A DNA stretch of 64,000 bases from assembly GCF_008693385.1 (NCBI RefSeq), contig NZ_CP044065.1, positions 2,108,001 to 2,172,000 of the forward strand. Reading direction: 5' to 3'. Within the stretch, counting starts at the first letter, position 1, and every line of letters begins with the position of its first letter. Of the stretch, positions 1-9,055 are shown piece after piece. Source of the DNA: Cupriavidus pauculus (lineage in GTDB: Bacteria; Pseudomonadota; Gammaproteobacteria; Burkholderiales; Burkholderiaceae). The position numbers were made by a program, and so were the translations under genes. The notes under the pieces were generated by a model. That model had not been told where the DNA came from and did no database searches. It saw nothing but the letters and a program-made list of their open reading frames with translations.

Positions 1-177
1 GCGGCCGGCGTGTCGAACGACTTCCCGCTCGCGAACTGGTGGGCGCATCAGCGCACGCTGCGCTTTGCCGACGGTCCGGACGAGGTGCATCGCAACGCGA
101 TCGCCAAGCTCGAGCTCGCCAAGCATATGAATGTCAGCGCGGACGCCGTGAACATGCCGGTGACGCGCGGCGGCTGA
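1..177 (+). CDS. Acyl-CoA dehydrogenase, C-terminal fragment (cut by window start)
   Basis: Frame 1 is open from the first base to a TGA at 175-177 and gives the last 58 residues of a protein. The segment [20 protein letters not shown] is the typical end of an acyl-CoA dehydrogenase: the helix after the FAD-binding C-terminal domain, with the GPDEVH motif. The enzyme would oxidise an acyl-CoA to the 2-enoyl-CoA and pass electrons to ETF. The substrate cannot be told from the tail. The gene reads towards the GST gene, 88 bases downstream. Confidence 0.8.
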   Translation, partial: AAGVSNDFPLANWWAHQRTLRFADGPDEVHRNAIAKLELAKHMNVSADAVNMPVTRGG

Positions 178-204
178 AAACCCCGTCCGCCACAGGCCTA
201 TTCC

Positions 205-266
205 TTCCGTGCTCTAATCGGCGATCCATTTCAGTCAGGCACTGCGCCACCGAGGAGAGCACGGAA
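205..266 (+). promoter_or_regulatory. Perfect 11-bp inverted repeat enclosing the GST ribosome-binding site
   Basis: TTCCGTGCTCT at 205-215 is the exact reverse complement of AGAGCACGGAA at 256-266. The right arm contains part of the GAGGAG Shine-Dalgarno (252-257) and ends on the A of the GST start codon. In a transcript starting upstream of 205 the stem would bury the ribosome-binding site. Function is inferred. Confidence 0.45.
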
Positions 267-958
267 TGATCGACGTCTATACGTGGGCGACGCCCAACGG
301 CCACAAGGTCCACATCATGCTCGAGGAATGCGGCCTCGCGTACAAGGCCCATCCGATCAATATCGGCGCCGGCGACCAGTTCGGCGAAGACTTCCTCGCG
401 ATCAGTCCCAACAACAAGATTCCCGCGATCGTCGATCCGGACGGTCCCGACGGCCAGCCGATCTCGCTGTTCGAGTCCGGCGCCATCCTGCTCTATCTCG
501 CCAGCAAGACCGGCAAGTTCCTGCCCGAGGACGTGCGCGGCAAGTACGAGGCCCTGCAATGGCTGATGTTCCAGATGGGCGGCGTGGGCCCGATGCTCGG
601 CCAGGCGCACCACTTCCGCATCTACGCGCCCGAGAAGATCGAATACGCGGTCAATCGCTATACCAACGAGGCCAAGCGTCTCTACGGCGTGATCGACAAG
701 CGGTTGTCCCAACATCCGTGGCTTGCAGGCAACAGTTACTCGATTGCCGATATCGCAACGTTCCCGTGGCTGCGCAGCTGGAAGAACCAGGGCATCGAGC
801 TCGAGGATTATCCCCATCTGAAGCGCTGGTTTGATACCATCGCCGCGCGGCCCGCCGTTCAGCGCGGCGTGGAGGTGCTCGCCGCCGAACGCCGCCCGCA
901 GCATGACGAGAAGGCGCGCGAAATGCTTTTCGGCGCCACGCAGTACCAGCGCAGATAA
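266..958 (+). CDS. yfcG: Glutathione S-transferase, YfcG/Ure2p-like (nu class)
   Basis: This 230-residue cytosolic protein has an N-terminal thioredoxin-fold domain (about 1-85) and an all-helical C-terminal domain. The start TWATPNGHKVHIMLEE carries the TPNG active-site loop of YfcG-type enzymes. SPNNKIPAIVD holds the cis-proline that binds the glutathione backbone, and SLFESGAILLYLA holds the ESG gamma-glutamyl site. E. coli YfcG, which it resembles throughout, is a disulfide-bond reductase using glutathione. A GAGGAG Shine-Dalgarno lies 8 bases before the ATG at 266, inside a long inverted repeat. It stands alone between the dehydrogenase end and an XRE regulator. Confidence 0.9.
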   Translation: MIDVYTWATPNGHKVHIMLEECGLAYKAHPINIGAGDQFGEDFLAISPNNKIPAIVDPDGPDGQPISLFESGAILLYLASKTGKFLPEDVRGKYEALQWLMFQMGGVGPMLGQAHHFRIYAPEKIEYAVNRYTNEAKRLYGVIDKRLSQHPWLAGNSYSIADIATFPWLRSWKNQGIELEDYPHLKRWFDTIAARPAVQRGVEVLAAERRPQHDEKAREMLFGATQYQRR

Positions 959-1083
959 GGCCCGATCGGCGACGATCGCGGCCGTGGGTGGGGCTGACAC
1001 CGATAGAACGGGGACCTATAGGTTGTCGTGACGGTCAGGCCAAAACCCTTAGTCTCTGAGCGACTTAAAATCCACAATGGCTC

Positions 1084-1479
1084 ATGACTGGCGATCCTCT
1101 CAAGCTATTCGGCCGACATCTCACGTGGTTGCGCAAGCAACGCGGCTGGTCGCAGGAAGCGCTGTCGCTGGAAAGCGGACTGGCGCGATCATATCTGAGC
1201 GGCATCGAGCGCGGCACGCGGAACGTCGCGCTCTACAACATCTGCACGCTCGCCGATACGCTCGGCGTGCCGCCGCCGGAGATGCTCGACTTCTCGAAGC
1301 ACACGGACGAAACCGACTCCGACGAACCGCGCTCGCCGTTCGATCCGGAATCGTCTCCGGCCGTGCAGGCGACGCTGCGCTATATGGCCGCGCTCGACGA
1401 CTCCGAGCAGGATGTCGTGGCGGCCGTGGCGCGCGCCCTCGCCAAGAAGAACGCGCGACGCCCTGCGGAAGATAACTGA
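1084..1479 (+). CDS. XRE-family transcriptional regulator
   Basis: A 131-residue DNA-binding protein. Residues 5-62 form a Cro/C1-type helix-turn-helix (LTWLRKQRGWSQEALSLESG, then SYLSGIERGTRNVALYNICT), ending in the usual LADTLGVPPPEML helix. The acidic C-terminal part has no recognised sensor domain. The chosen ATG at 1084 puts the HTH at the N-terminus, as is normal. An ATG at 1077 is in another frame. It converges on ureG with a 22-base gap, so any tie to urease control is only positional. Its targets are unknown. Confidence 0.88.
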   Translation: MTGDPLKLFGRHLTWLRKQRGWSQEALSLESGLARSYLSGIERGTRNVALYNICTLADTLGVPPPEMLDFSKHTDETDSDEPRSPFDPESSPAVQATLRYMAALDDSEQDVVAAVARALAKKNARRPAEDN

Positions 1480-1501
1480 GAACGGCGTTTCAACGACCGT
1501 T

Positions 1502-2125
1502 TCAAACCCCAAGCATGCCCTGGCGTTCGATGAATGCCACGACTTCCGCCAGGCCCTGCCCCGACTTCACGCTGCCCATCACGAACGGGCGCTCGCCGCG
1601 CATCTTGCGCGTATCGCTCTCCATGATCTCCAGGTTCGCGCCGACGTACGGCGCGAGGTCGGTCTTGTTGACCACGAGCAGATCGGACTTCGTAATGCCC
1701 GGGCCGCCCTTGCGCGGAATCTTCTCGCCGCCAGCCACGTCGATCACGTAGATCGTCAGATCGGACAGCTCCGGGCTGAACGTCGCGGCCAGATTGTCGC
1801 CGCCCGATTCGATGAACACGACGTCGGCATCGGGAAATTTCGCCAGCATGCGATCGACGGCTTCGAGGTTGATCGACGCATCCTCGCGAATCGCCGTATG
1901 CGGGCAGCCGCCCGTTTCCACGCCCATGATGCGCTCGGCCGGCAACGCGCCGGAGATCGTCAGCAGGCGCTGGTCTTCCTTCGTATAAATGTCGTTGGTG
2001 ATCGCCACGAGGTCGTAGCGGTCGCGCATCGCCTTGCAGAGCATTTCGAGCAGCGTGGTCTTGCCGGAGCCCACGGGGCCGCCGACGCCAACACGCAGCG
2101 GAGGATTCTTCTTGGTACGGGTCAT
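1502..2125 (-). CDS. ureG: Urease accessory GTPase UreG
   Basis: UreG (207 residues) is the SIMIBI-class GTPase that drives nickel insertion into apo-urease as part of the UreD-UreF-UreG complex, receiving Ni from UreE. The P-loop [13 protein letters not shown] is at residues 14-26. The Ni-binding CPH motif lies in [15 protein letters not shown], and the guanine-specificity motif NKTD is near residue 155. The ATG at 2125 gives the family length; the frame runs further upstream but only inside ureF. It is the last gene of the urease operon, 17 bases after ureF, and converges with the XRE gene. Confidence 0.97.
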   Translation of the reverse strand: MTRTKKNPPLRVGVGGPVGSGKTTLLEMLCKAMRDRYDLVAITNDIYTKEDQRLLTISGALPAERIMGVETGGCPHTAIREDASINLEAVDRMLAKFPDADVVFIESGGDNLAATFSPELSDLTIYVIDVAGGEKIPRKGGPGITKSDLLVVNKTDLAPYVGANLEIMESDTRKMRGERPFVMGSVKSGQGLAEVVAFIERQGMLGV

Positions 2126-2142
2126 GATCGATCGGATTCGGT

Positions 2143-2835
2143 TCAGGATCGGAACAGCCGGGAGTACTGTGTCTCGTGCCGCGCGGACAGCAGGCCCAGC
2201 ATCGGAGAAAACGTGGAAAGCCTTGGCGGATTCGCCTCGGCGCGCTGCCATGCGGCCTCGACCATCCCGGTCACGGGCGTGTGCAGCGATCGCAGGATAT
2301 GTTGCCCGGCCACCTGCCCGAGCGGCACGGCCTTGAGCGCGGCGGCGACCTGGTTTTCGGCCCAGTTGAACGCATAGGCGGCCAGCCCATCGCGCGCGTC
2401 GATCTGGAGCGCCACGCAGGCGGCCGTGAAGGCCGTCGGCAGGCAGATGGGCGAGAACGCGGTCAGCGCGTCGCGCATGGCGGCGTCGCCCCACGACATC
2501 TGGGCGATCAGCCGCGCGAGCGACCAGCCCATTTGCTCGGTCTCCAGCCGCAGTTCGGCGGTCTCGCGCGTGGCGTGGAACCAGTCGTTCCATTCGCGCA
2601 CGGCAGCGAGGTCGCCCGATTGCCACGCGCGGTGCAGCAGCAGCCAGACCGGCGCCTCGCACGTGGCCTGCACGTGCGTGAGGTTGTCGTGGATCCAGCG
2701 GCCGGCGGTGTCGGCGTCGCGCACGATACCGCATTCGATCGCGGCCTCGAGCCCCTGCGAGTAGCTGAAGCCGCCGATCGGCAGCGCGGGGGAGGCGAGG
2801 TGCAGCAGGGAGATGAGTTGGGGCAGCGCGGTCAT
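2143..2835 (-). CDS. ureF: Urease accessory protein UreF
   Basis: UreF (230 residues) is an all-helical protein that bridges UreD and UreG and gates GTP-dependent nickel transfer to the urease active site. The N-terminal [18 protein letters not shown] and the later [10 protein letters not shown] are typical family sequences. The ATG at 2835 directly abuts the ureE stop (2836-2838), which implies translational coupling. Length is normal. Confidence 0.97.
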   Translation of the reverse strand: MTALPQLISLLHLASPALPIGGFSYSQGLEAAIECGIVRDADTAGRWIHDNLTHVQATCEAPVWLLLHRAWQSGDLAAVREWNDWFHATRETAELRLETEQMGWSLARLIAQMSWGDAAMRDALTAFSPICLPTAFTAACVALQIDARDGLAAYAFNWAENQVAAALKAVPLGQVAGQHILRSLHTPVTGMVEAAWQRAEANPPRLSTFSPMLGLLSARHETQYSRLFRS

Positions 2836-3456
2836 TCAGTGACGATGGGAATGGCCATGCCCGTGGTCATGGTTGCAACCCGGGCCATGCTCGTGGTCGT
2901 GACCGTGCCCGTGGTCGTGCCCGTGGTCGTGCGCATGCCCATGATGCTCGTGAAACACGGCCTGCGCGGCCGCATAATCCTCGGCGAACGTCGCGTCGTG
3001 CCCATGCTTGTGCCCGCCGCCATACGCGCCGGCCTCGGGCTCGAACGGCAACTCCGCGCGCGCAATCGTGACGCCCAGGCGGACCAGCATATCGGCCAGC
3101 ACCGGATCGTACTCGAGCCGCAGATAGTCGCGCCCCACCTCCACCGGCGTATGGCGGTTGCCAAGGTGATAGGCCGCGCGCATCAAGCTCAGCGCGTCAT
3201 CCGCGGTCACCTGCAGCACGGACTCGGCCGCGGCCTGCACCTCGATAAACGCGCCATCCTCGGCCACCAGCAGGTCGCCGCCGCGCAGCACGGTGCCGCG
3301 CGGCAGGAACAGCGCCACTTCCCCACCGTTGTCGAGCACCGCGCGCAGGCGGCTCTTGCTGCGGTCGCCAAACGGCAGCAAGAGCTTGGCCGCGCGCTTG
3401 ACCAGCACGGGCGCAATGCCGTGCGGCGCGGGCAGATGTTTGTCGATCTTGATCAC
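2836..3456 (-). CDS. ureE: Urease nickel metallochaperone UreE with His-rich tail
   Basis: UreE (206 residues) binds Ni2+ and hands it to UreG. A peptide-binding beta-domain is followed by a ferredoxin-like metal-binding domain, where GNRHTPVEV carries the conserved interface histidine. A C-terminal tail of about 38 residues is dominated by HD/HG pairs (from [10 protein letters not shown] to the end), the nickel-storage extension found in many UreE proteins. The start is taken as GTG at 3456, 11 bases after the ureC stop, with a GAGTGG Shine-Dalgarno. The longer upstream open frame would overlap ureC and does not look like UreE. Confidence 0.93.
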   Translation of the reverse strand: MIKIDKHLPAPHGIAPVLVKRAAKLLLPFGDRSKSRLRAVLDNGGEVALFLPRGTVLRGGDLLVAEDGAFIEVQAAAESVLQVTADDALSLMRAAYHLGNRHTPVEVGRDYLRLEYDPVLADMLVRLGVTIARAELPFEPEAGAYGGGHKHGHDATFAEDYAAAQAVFHEHHGHAHDHGHDHGHGHDHEHGPGCNHDHGHGHSHRH

Positions 3457-3467
3457 GTCGGTACCAC

Positions 3468-5183
3468 TCAGAACAGAAAGTATCGCTGCGCCATCGGCAG
3501 CACGGTAGCGGGCTCGCAGGTCAGCAACTGCCCATCCGCAACGACCTGATAGGTCTCCGGATCGACGGTCACATGCGGCTGCCAGTCGTTGAGCACCATA
3601 TCGCGCTTGGACACGGTCCGCGTGCCGCGCACCGCGGCGAGCGTCTTGGCCAGACCATAGCGCTCGCCGACGTTGGCCGCAAGCGCCGCCTGCGACACGA
3701 ACGTCAGCGACGAGCGCGGCAGCGCGCCGCCCGCCGATGCGAACATCGGCCGGTAGTGCACGGGCTGCGGCGTCGGGATCGATGCGTTGGGATCGCCCAT
3801 CGCCGCCGCGGCAATCATGCCGCCCTTGAGGATCAGGCTCGGCTTGACGCCGAAGAACGCGGGCTTCCACAGCACGAGGTCCGCCCACTTGCCGACCTCG
3901 ATGGACCCGACCTCATGCGCAATGCCGTGCGTGAGCGCCGGATTGATCGTGTACTTGGCGATATAGCGACGCACCCGGAAGTTGTCGTGGCCGCCGCGCG
4001 CATCGTGCGGATCGCCGGGCAGCTTGCCGCGCTGGGCGGCCATCTTGTGCGCGGTCTGCCAGGTGCGGATGATCACCTCGCCCACGCGGCCCATCGCCTG
4101 CGAGTCGCTGGAGATCATCGAGAACGCGCCGAGGTCGTGCAGGATGTCCTCCGCCGCGATGGTCTCGCGGCGGATCCGCGATTCCGCGAACGCGATATCC
4201 TCGGCAATCGACGGATCGAGGTGATGGCACACCATGAGCATGTCGAGGTGCTCGTCGAGCGTGTTCACCGTGTACGGCCGCGTCGGGTTCGTCGACGACG
4301 GCAGCACGTTGGCCTCGCCGCAGACCTTGATGATGTCCGGCGCGTGGCCGCCGCCCGCCCCTTCCGTGTGATACGTATGAATCGTGCGGCCCTTGAACGC
4401 GGCAATCGTCGCCTCGACGAAACCGCCTTCGTTGAGCGTGTCCGTATGGATCGCCACCTGCGTGTCGGTGGCATCGGCCACGCTCAGGCAGGTATCGATC
4501 GCCTGCGGCGTGGTGCCCCAGTCCTCGTGCAGCTTGAGCCCGATCGCGCCGGCCTCGACCTGCTCGGTCAGCGGCCCGGCCTGGCTCGCGTTGCCCTTGC
4601 CGAGAAAGCCGATGTTCATCGGATAGGCATCGGCCGCCTGCAGCATGCGCTCCATGTACCACGGCCCCGGCGTGACCGTGGTCGCGAACGTGCCCGTGGC
4701 CGGCCCCGTGCCGCCGCCGATCATCGTGGTCACGCCGCTCATCAGCGCTTCCTCGATCTGCTGCGGGCAGATAAAGTGGATATGCGAGTCGATACCGCCG
4801 GCCGTCACGATCATGCCCTCGCCCGCGATGACCTCGGTGCCCGGGCCGACGACGATCGTCACGCCGGGCTGGATATCCGGGTTGCCCGCCTTGCCGATCG
4901 CCGCGATGCGCCCGCCCTTGAGGCCGATATCGGCCTTGACGATGCCCCAGTGATCAACGATCAGCGCGTTGGTGATGACGGTATCGACGCAGTCCTTCGC
5001 CATGCGCTGGCTCTGCCCCATGCCGTCGCGAATCACCTTGCCGCCGCCGAACTTCACTTCCTCGCCATAGATCGTGTAGTCGCGCTCGACCTCGATCACG
5101 AGACCCGTGTCCGCGAGCCGCACGCGGTCGCCCGTGGTCGGGCCGAACATCTCGGCATAGGCCTGCCTAGAGATCTTCACCAT
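3468..5183 (-). CDS. ureC: Urease alpha subunit UreC (catalytic)
   Basis: UreC (571 residues) is the catalytic subunit that hydrolyses urea to ammonia and carbamate at a di-nickel centre. The Ni ligands are visible: HIHF (first His pair), the carbamylated lysine in GLKLHEDWG near residue 219, [24 protein letters not shown], and the aspartate in [12 protein letters not shown]. The flap histidine is in MVCHHLDPS. Domain order (composite beta then TIM-barrel amidohydrolase) and length are standard. Its ATG overlaps the ureB stop by one base (TAATG), so the two are translationally coupled. Confidence 0.98.
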   Translation of the reverse strand: MVKISRQAYAEMFGPTTGDRVRLADTGLVIEVERDYTIYGEEVKFGGGKVIRDGMGQSQRMAKDCVDTVITNALIVDHWGIVKADIGLKGGRIAAIGKAGNPDIQPGVTIVVGPGTEVIAGEGMIVTAGGIDSHIHFICPQQIEEALMSGVTTMIGGGTGPATGTFATTVTPGPWYMERMLQAADAYPMNIGFLGKGNASQAGPLTEQVEAGAIGLKLHEDWGTTPQAIDTCLSVADATDTQVAIHTDTLNEGGFVEATIAAFKGRTIHTYHTEGAGGGHAPDIIKVCGEANVLPSSTNPTRPYTVNTLDEHLDMLMVCHHLDPSIAEDIAFAESRIRRETIAAEDILHDLGAFSMISSDSQAMGRVGEVIIRTWQTAHKMAAQRGKLPGDPHDARGGHDNFRVRRYIAKYTINPALTHGIAHEVGSIEVGKWADLVLWKPAFFGVKPSLILKGGMIAAAAMGDPNASIPTPQPVHYRPMFASAGGALPRSSLTFVSQAALAANVGERYGLAKTLAAVRGTRTVSKRDMVLNDWQPHVTVDPETYQVVADGQLLTCEPATVLPMAQRYFLF

Positions 5184-5488
5184 TACAGCGCTCCCATGAT
5201 CTTGCCGTTGAAACCGTAGACGATGCGATCGCCATCGAGCGCGACGAGTTCGACCGTGCGGCTCTGCCCCGGCTCGAAACGCACGGCGGTGCCCGCGGCG
5301 ATATTGAGCCGGAAGCCGCGCGCGGCTTCGCGGTCGAAATCGAGCGCGGCATTGGTTTCGTAGAAATGGAAATGCGAGCCGACCTGGATCGGGCGATCGC
5401 CCGTATTGGCCACCGTCACGCTGACGGTCGCGCGGCCCACATTGAGTTCGATCTCGCCGTCCAGCGGCATGAGTTCACCGGGAATCAT
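5183..5488 (-). CDS. ureB: Urease beta subunit UreB
   Basis: UreB (101 residues) is the structural beta subunit of a three-subunit bacterial urease. [16 protein letters not shown] and [11 protein letters not shown]...[15 protein letters not shown] are diagnostic. It starts 30 bases after the hupE/ureJ stop and overlaps ureC by one base. Length is normal. It packs with UreA and UreC in the (alpha-beta-gamma)3 enzyme. Confidence 0.97.
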   Translation of the reverse strand: MIPGELMPLDGEIELNVGRATVSVTVANTGDRPIQVGSHFHFYETNAALDFDREAARGFRLNIAAGTAVRFEPGQSRTVELVALDGDRIVYGFNGKIMGAL

Positions 5489-5518
5489 CGCGATGCTCCG
5501 TGCTCGTTGGGAAAGGCG

Positions 5519-6148
5519 TCACGCCACCAGCAGGCCCACGCCGTACAGCGCCACGCCGGCACCCGCGACGCGCGCGAGCCAGCCCGCATGGCGGCGCAGC
5601 ACGGCGCCAAGGCCGATACCGCCGCAATGCAGCGTCATCGTGGCCAGCGCGAAGCCGCTCACGTAGGCCAGCACCGTCGGCAGCGCCGCGGCCGTGGCCG
5701 GCAGCTCCGCGCCATGCGCGTAACCGTGGAACAGCGCGAAGCCGCCGACGATCGCCATGCCGGCGGCCGCGGGCAATTGCGCGCGCAGCGCGACCAGCAG
5801 GCCGATCACGAGCAGCGAGGCGGCGATCATCGGCTCCACGGCGGGCAGCGCAAAGCCGGACAGGCCCAGCGCGGCGCCCACGAGCATCAGCGCCACGAAG
5901 GCGAACGGCAGGCGCAGCAGCTGCATGGCGCCAAGCTGCTGGCCGTGGCTGCCGCGCGTGGCCAGCGCGCTCCACACGCCGACCGATGCCATCGCGAGCA
6001 GGTGGTCCGCGCCGGTCAGCGGGTGCAGCAGGCCGGCGTAGAAGCTGCCGGCCACGGTGGTCGCCTCGTGCCCAGGGTGCGCGAAGGCGCTGACGGCGGT
6101 GAGCGACAGGGTGGCGCCGAGCGCCAGCGTGCGAGCGGTTCTTGTCAT
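5519..6148 (-). CDS. ureJ: HupE/UreJ-family nickel permease
   Basis: A membrane protein of 209 residues with a signal-like N-terminus (MTRTARTLALGATLSLTAVS then AFA) and about six further hydrophobic segments. The HupE/UreJ signature HPLTGADHLLAM is near residues 40-51, and GFALFHGYAHGAELP carries the metal-binding histidines. Family members import or efflux-balance nickel for hydrogenase or urease. An upstream TTG at 6172 is possible, but the ATG at 6148 leaves a cleaner signal sequence. The gene sits between ureA and ureB, as in several beta- and gammaproteobacterial urease operons, and so supplies metal to the enzyme encoded around it. Confidence 0.9.
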   Translation of the reverse strand: MTRTARTLALGATLSLTAVSAFAHPGHEATTVAGSFYAGLLHPLTGADHLLAMASVGVWSALATRGSHGQQLGAMQLLRLPFAFVALMLVGAALGLSGFALPAVEPMIAASLLVIGLLVALRAQLPAAAGMAIVGGFALFHGYAHGAELPATAAALPTVLAYVSGFALATMTLHCGGIGLGAVLRRHAGWLARVAGAGVALYGVGLLVA

Positions 6149-6175
6149 GATGTTCTCGTTGGTGTCGGACAAAAA

Positions 6176-6478
6176 TCAAACAATCGGGTGGTGGACGGTC
6201 ACGAGCTTGGTGCCGTCGGGGAACGTCGCTTCGACCTGGATCTCGGGAATGAGCTCGGCCACGCCGTCCATCACGTCCTCGCGCGACAGCACGGTGGTGC
6301 CTTCATGCATGAGCTCGGCGACGGTGCGGCCATCGCGCGCGCCTTCCATGATCGCGGCGGTGATCAGCGCCACCGCTTCCGGATAATTGAGCTTGAGGCC
6401 GCGCGCGCGGCGCCGTTCGGCCAGCAGCGCGGCGGTGAAGATCAGCAGCTTGTCTTTCTCTCGCGGCGTGAGTTCCAT
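6176..6478 (-). CDS. ureA: Urease gamma subunit UreA
   Basis: UreA (100 residues) is the small structural subunit. [20 protein letters not shown] at the N-terminus and the end, [14 protein letters not shown], are textbook UreA. The ATG at 6478 is chosen because the homology begins exactly there; the frame is open further upstream but without UreA-like sequence. It lies between ureD and the nickel permease gene. Confidence 0.97.
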   Translation of the reverse strand: MELTPREKDKLLIFTAALLAERRRARGLKLNYPEAVALITAAIMEGARDGRTVAELMHEGTTVLSREDVMDGVAELIPEIQVEATFPDGTKLVTVHHPIV

Positions 6479-6519
6479 CGTCGGAGTTCCTTTGTCTTGT
6501 TGTCTCGTTGGATTGAGGT

Positions 6520-7455
6520 TCAGGTCGCCCACAGCCGCAGTGGCCGCGCCGGCACGCCATGGATGGGCCCGCGCAGCTGCGTCCAGCAGTCGATCAGCAG
6601 ATGGCGCACGGGTTCGATATGGCGGCCCAGCACGCGCAGCAGCAGCATGCGCTGGTCGGACGACGTCATGCACGTCACCCCCGCGCGCAGGTCTTCACGG
6701 TACGGACAGCGCTCGGCCAGCGCCTCGGCCAGTTCGGCCGTCGCGCCCTCGCCCACGGCCCACAGCGTGCCGAGCACCGGCAGGCCATCCATGCCGGGCA
6801 GCGCGGTGCGCAACGCGCAGTCGGCATCGACGAACGATTGCTCGATCCACAGCGGGCGCTCGCCGTTGCCGACGCGCGTGTCGAGCCACAGCGCGCCCTG
6901 CGACCAGCGCTCGCCCGATGCCTGGCGGCCGAGCACCACGGCGTCCCAGCCGATGGCGCTGCCGCCACGCGCCACGCGCACGTCGGTGCCGATGCGCGCG
7001 CGCGCATCGTCGAACACGATGTTCTCCTGCGGCAGCCAGTCCAGCCGCGCGCCTCCGGCCACGTCGATGCGCACCCGCTGGCTCGCCTCGCGGCCGAGCG
7101 ACTTGTACCATTTGGTGGCGCCCGGCGTCGCGAGCACCGCATGCGCGCCCGGTTGTACCGCGATATCGATATCGAGCAGGTCACCGCCGGCGATGCCGGC
7201 CGGCGGATGCAGCACCACCGCGTGGCAGATCGCATCGCCTTCCGGGTAGAGCGGCTTCTGCACCATCAGCGGGCCTTTGTGGCGGCGCTCGACCAATGCC
7301 GTGCGCATGCCCTCGCCCTGGCCGCGCGCGGCGAACGTCAGGCGCAGACTGGCCTGCCACGTGGCGGGCATTGCGGAGGACGCGACGAGCGTCGAGGGCA
7401 AATCGGGATGACGCATGAGGAAGGACAGTGCGGGCAAGCGCGGGGCGCACGCCAT
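6520..7455 (-). CDS. ureD: Urease accessory protein UreD (UreH)
   Basis: UreD (311 residues from the first ATG) binds apo-urease and forms the tunnel through which nickel passes from UreG via UreF. Family motifs include [29 protein letters not shown] and PGATKWYKS. The true start may be the internal Met of [10 protein letters not shown] (7416), because the first 13 residues are poorly conserved in the family as I know it. It is the first ure gene and begins 56 bases after the urtE stop, so the transporter and enzyme genes may share a transcript. Confidence 0.95.
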   Translation of the reverse strand: MACAPRLPALSFLMRHPDLPSTLVASSAMPATWQASLRLTFAARGQGEGMRTALVERRHKGPLMVQKPLYPEGDAICHAVVLHPPAGIAGGDLLDIDIAVQPGAHAVLATPGATKWYKSLGREASQRVRIDVAGGARLDWLPQENIVFDDARARIGTDVRVARGGSAIGWDAVVLGRQASGERWSQGALWLDTRVGNGERPLWIEQSFVDADCALRTALPGMDGLPVLGTLWAVGEGATAELAEALAERCPYREDLRAGVTCMTSSDQRMLLLRVLGRHIEPVRHLLIDCWTQLRGPIHGVPARPLRLWAT

Positions 7456-7511
7456 GTGGGCCGTCGTTGCCGGCCATCATAGCGCGCGATCGTGGTAACC
7501 GATAGTGCGGA

Positions 7512-8204
7512 TCAGACCGCAATCAGTTCCCGCACCCCATCCTGTTCCATGTTCGCGCCCACGCCCTTCGCCACCACCTCGCCGCGGCTCATCACCACGT
7601 AGTGGTCGGCCAGATGGCGCGCGAACTCGTAGTATTGCTCCACGAGCAGCACCGTCATGCCGAACTCGTCGACAAGCAGCCGCAGCGCGCGGCCGATGTC
7701 CTGGATGATCGACGGCTGGATGCCTTCGGTCGGCTCGTCGAGGATCAGCAGCTTCGGCTCGCTCATCAGCGCGCGGCCGATCGCCAGTTGCTGTTGCTGG
7801 CCACCCGACAGGTCGCCGCCGCGACGCTGGCGCATCGTGCGCAGCACCGGAAACAGCTGGTAGATGCGATCGGGCACGCCCGCGGGTGCCTTGCGGCTCG
7901 CGGCGCCGATCAGCAGGTTCTCCTCGACGGTCAGGCGCGGAAAGATCTCGCGGCCCTGCGGTACGTAGGCCATGCCCGCGGCCACGCGCTCGTACGGCGC
8001 CTTCTTCTCGATGGCGCTGCCGCCCCAGCTGATGCTGCCGCTGCGCGTGGGCACCACGCCCATCAGGCATTTCAGCAGCGTGCTCTTGCCCACGCCATTG
8101 CGGCCGAGCAACGTGGTCAGCTTGCCCTCGGGCACGTCGAAACTCACGTTGCGCAGGATATGGCTGCCGCCGTAGAACTGATTCAGTGCGTTGACCTGCA
8201 GCAT
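7512..8204 (-). CDS. urtE: Urea ABC transporter ATP-binding protein UrtE
   Basis: An ABC ATPase of 230 residues, LivF-like. Walker A is GRNGVGKST (near 34-42), the signature is LSGGQQQ, Walker B is LLILDEP, and the switch histidine region follows in TVLLVEQYYEFA. With UrtD it energises the UrtBC permease. The sequence YGGSHILRNVSFDVPEGK is typical of UrtE. Two bases separate it from the urtD stop. Confidence 0.95.
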   Translation of the reverse strand: MLQVNALNQFYGGSHILRNVSFDVPEGKLTTLLGRNGVGKSTLLKCLMGVVPTRSGSISWGGSAIEKKAPYERVAAGMAYVPQGREIFPRLTVEENLLIGAASRKAPAGVPDRIYQLFPVLRTMRQRRGGDLSGGQQQQLAIGRALMSEPKLLILDEPTEGIQPSIIQDIGRALRLLVDEFGMTVLLVEQYYEFARHLADHYVVMSRGEVVAKGVGANMEQDGVRELIAV

Positions 8205-8206
8205 CG

Positions 8207-9055
8207 TTATCTTCCCAGGTAGGATTCGATCACGCGTTCGTCGCGCTTCACGGCATCGAGCGTGCCCTCGGCCAGCAGGCTGCCTTCGGCGAGCACCGTG
8301 ACCTTGCCGGCCTCCCCTGCCAGCGCGGCGACGAATTCCATGTCGTGCTCCACGACCATCATCGAGCAGCTGCCCCGCAGGCTGTTGAGCAGACCCGCAA
8401 GCTGCATGGTCTCTTCATCGGTCATGCCGGCCACGGGTTCGTCGAGCAGCAGCAGTTGCGGCTGCTGCATCAGCAGCATGCCGATCTCGAGCCGCTGCTT
8501 CTGGCCATGCGACAGCAACCCGGCCGGACGGTAAGCCTCGTCCTCGAGGCCCGTCAGTGCCAGCGTTTCCTCGATGCGGCGATGGCCCTCGCCCGTCAGC
8601 CGCGCGCGCAGCGACGACCACCAGCGCTTGTCGGCCTTCATCGCGAGTTCGAGGTTCTCCCACACCTGATGCTGCTCGAACACCGTGGGCTTCTGGAACT
8701 TGCGGCCGATGCCGACCTGCGCGATGCGGGGCTCGGTCATGCGCATCAGGTCGATGGTCTGGCCGAGGAATACGCGTCCGCTCACGTTTGCGTTGCGCGG
8801 ACCGGTCTTGCCCGTGATGACGTCCATCATCGTGGTCTTGCCGGCGCCGTTCGGACCGATCACGCAGCGCAGCTCGCCATGATCGATCGAAATCGAGAGC
8901 TTGTTCAGCGCGCGGAATCCGTCGAACTGCACGGTGAGGTCCTCCACGTAGAGGATGGGGCCGTGCGTGACGTCGATCGTGCCCGGCTCCACCACGCGGC
9001 CGAGGCCCGTGGTTTCGCCGCTCTCGGCTTGTTCTGCGTTCAGTGCGGCGTTCAT
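8207..9055 (-). CDS. urtD: Urea ABC transporter ATP-binding protein UrtD
   Basis: The second ABC ATPase (282 residues), LivG-like, with an N-terminal extension of about 35 residues before the nucleotide-binding domain. Walker A is GPNGAGKTT, Walker B is LLLLDEP. The signature motif is the variant LSHGQKQ typical of UrtD. It overlaps the urtC stop by four bases (ATGA), indicating coupled translation. Confidence 0.95.
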   Translation of the reverse strand: MNAALNAEQAESGETTGLGRVVEPGTIDVTHGPILYVEDLTVQFDGFRALNKLSISIDHGELRCVIGPNGAGKTTMMDVITGKTGPRNANVSGRVFLGQTIDLMRMTEPRIAQVGIGRKFQKPTVFEQHQVWENLELAMKADKRWWSSLRARLTGEGHRRIEETLALTGLEDEAYRPAGLLSHGQKQRLEIGMLLMQQPQLLLLDEPVAGMTDEETMQLAGLLNSLRGSCSMMVVEHDMEFVAALAGEAGKVTVLAEGSLLAEGTLDAVKRDERVIESYLGR

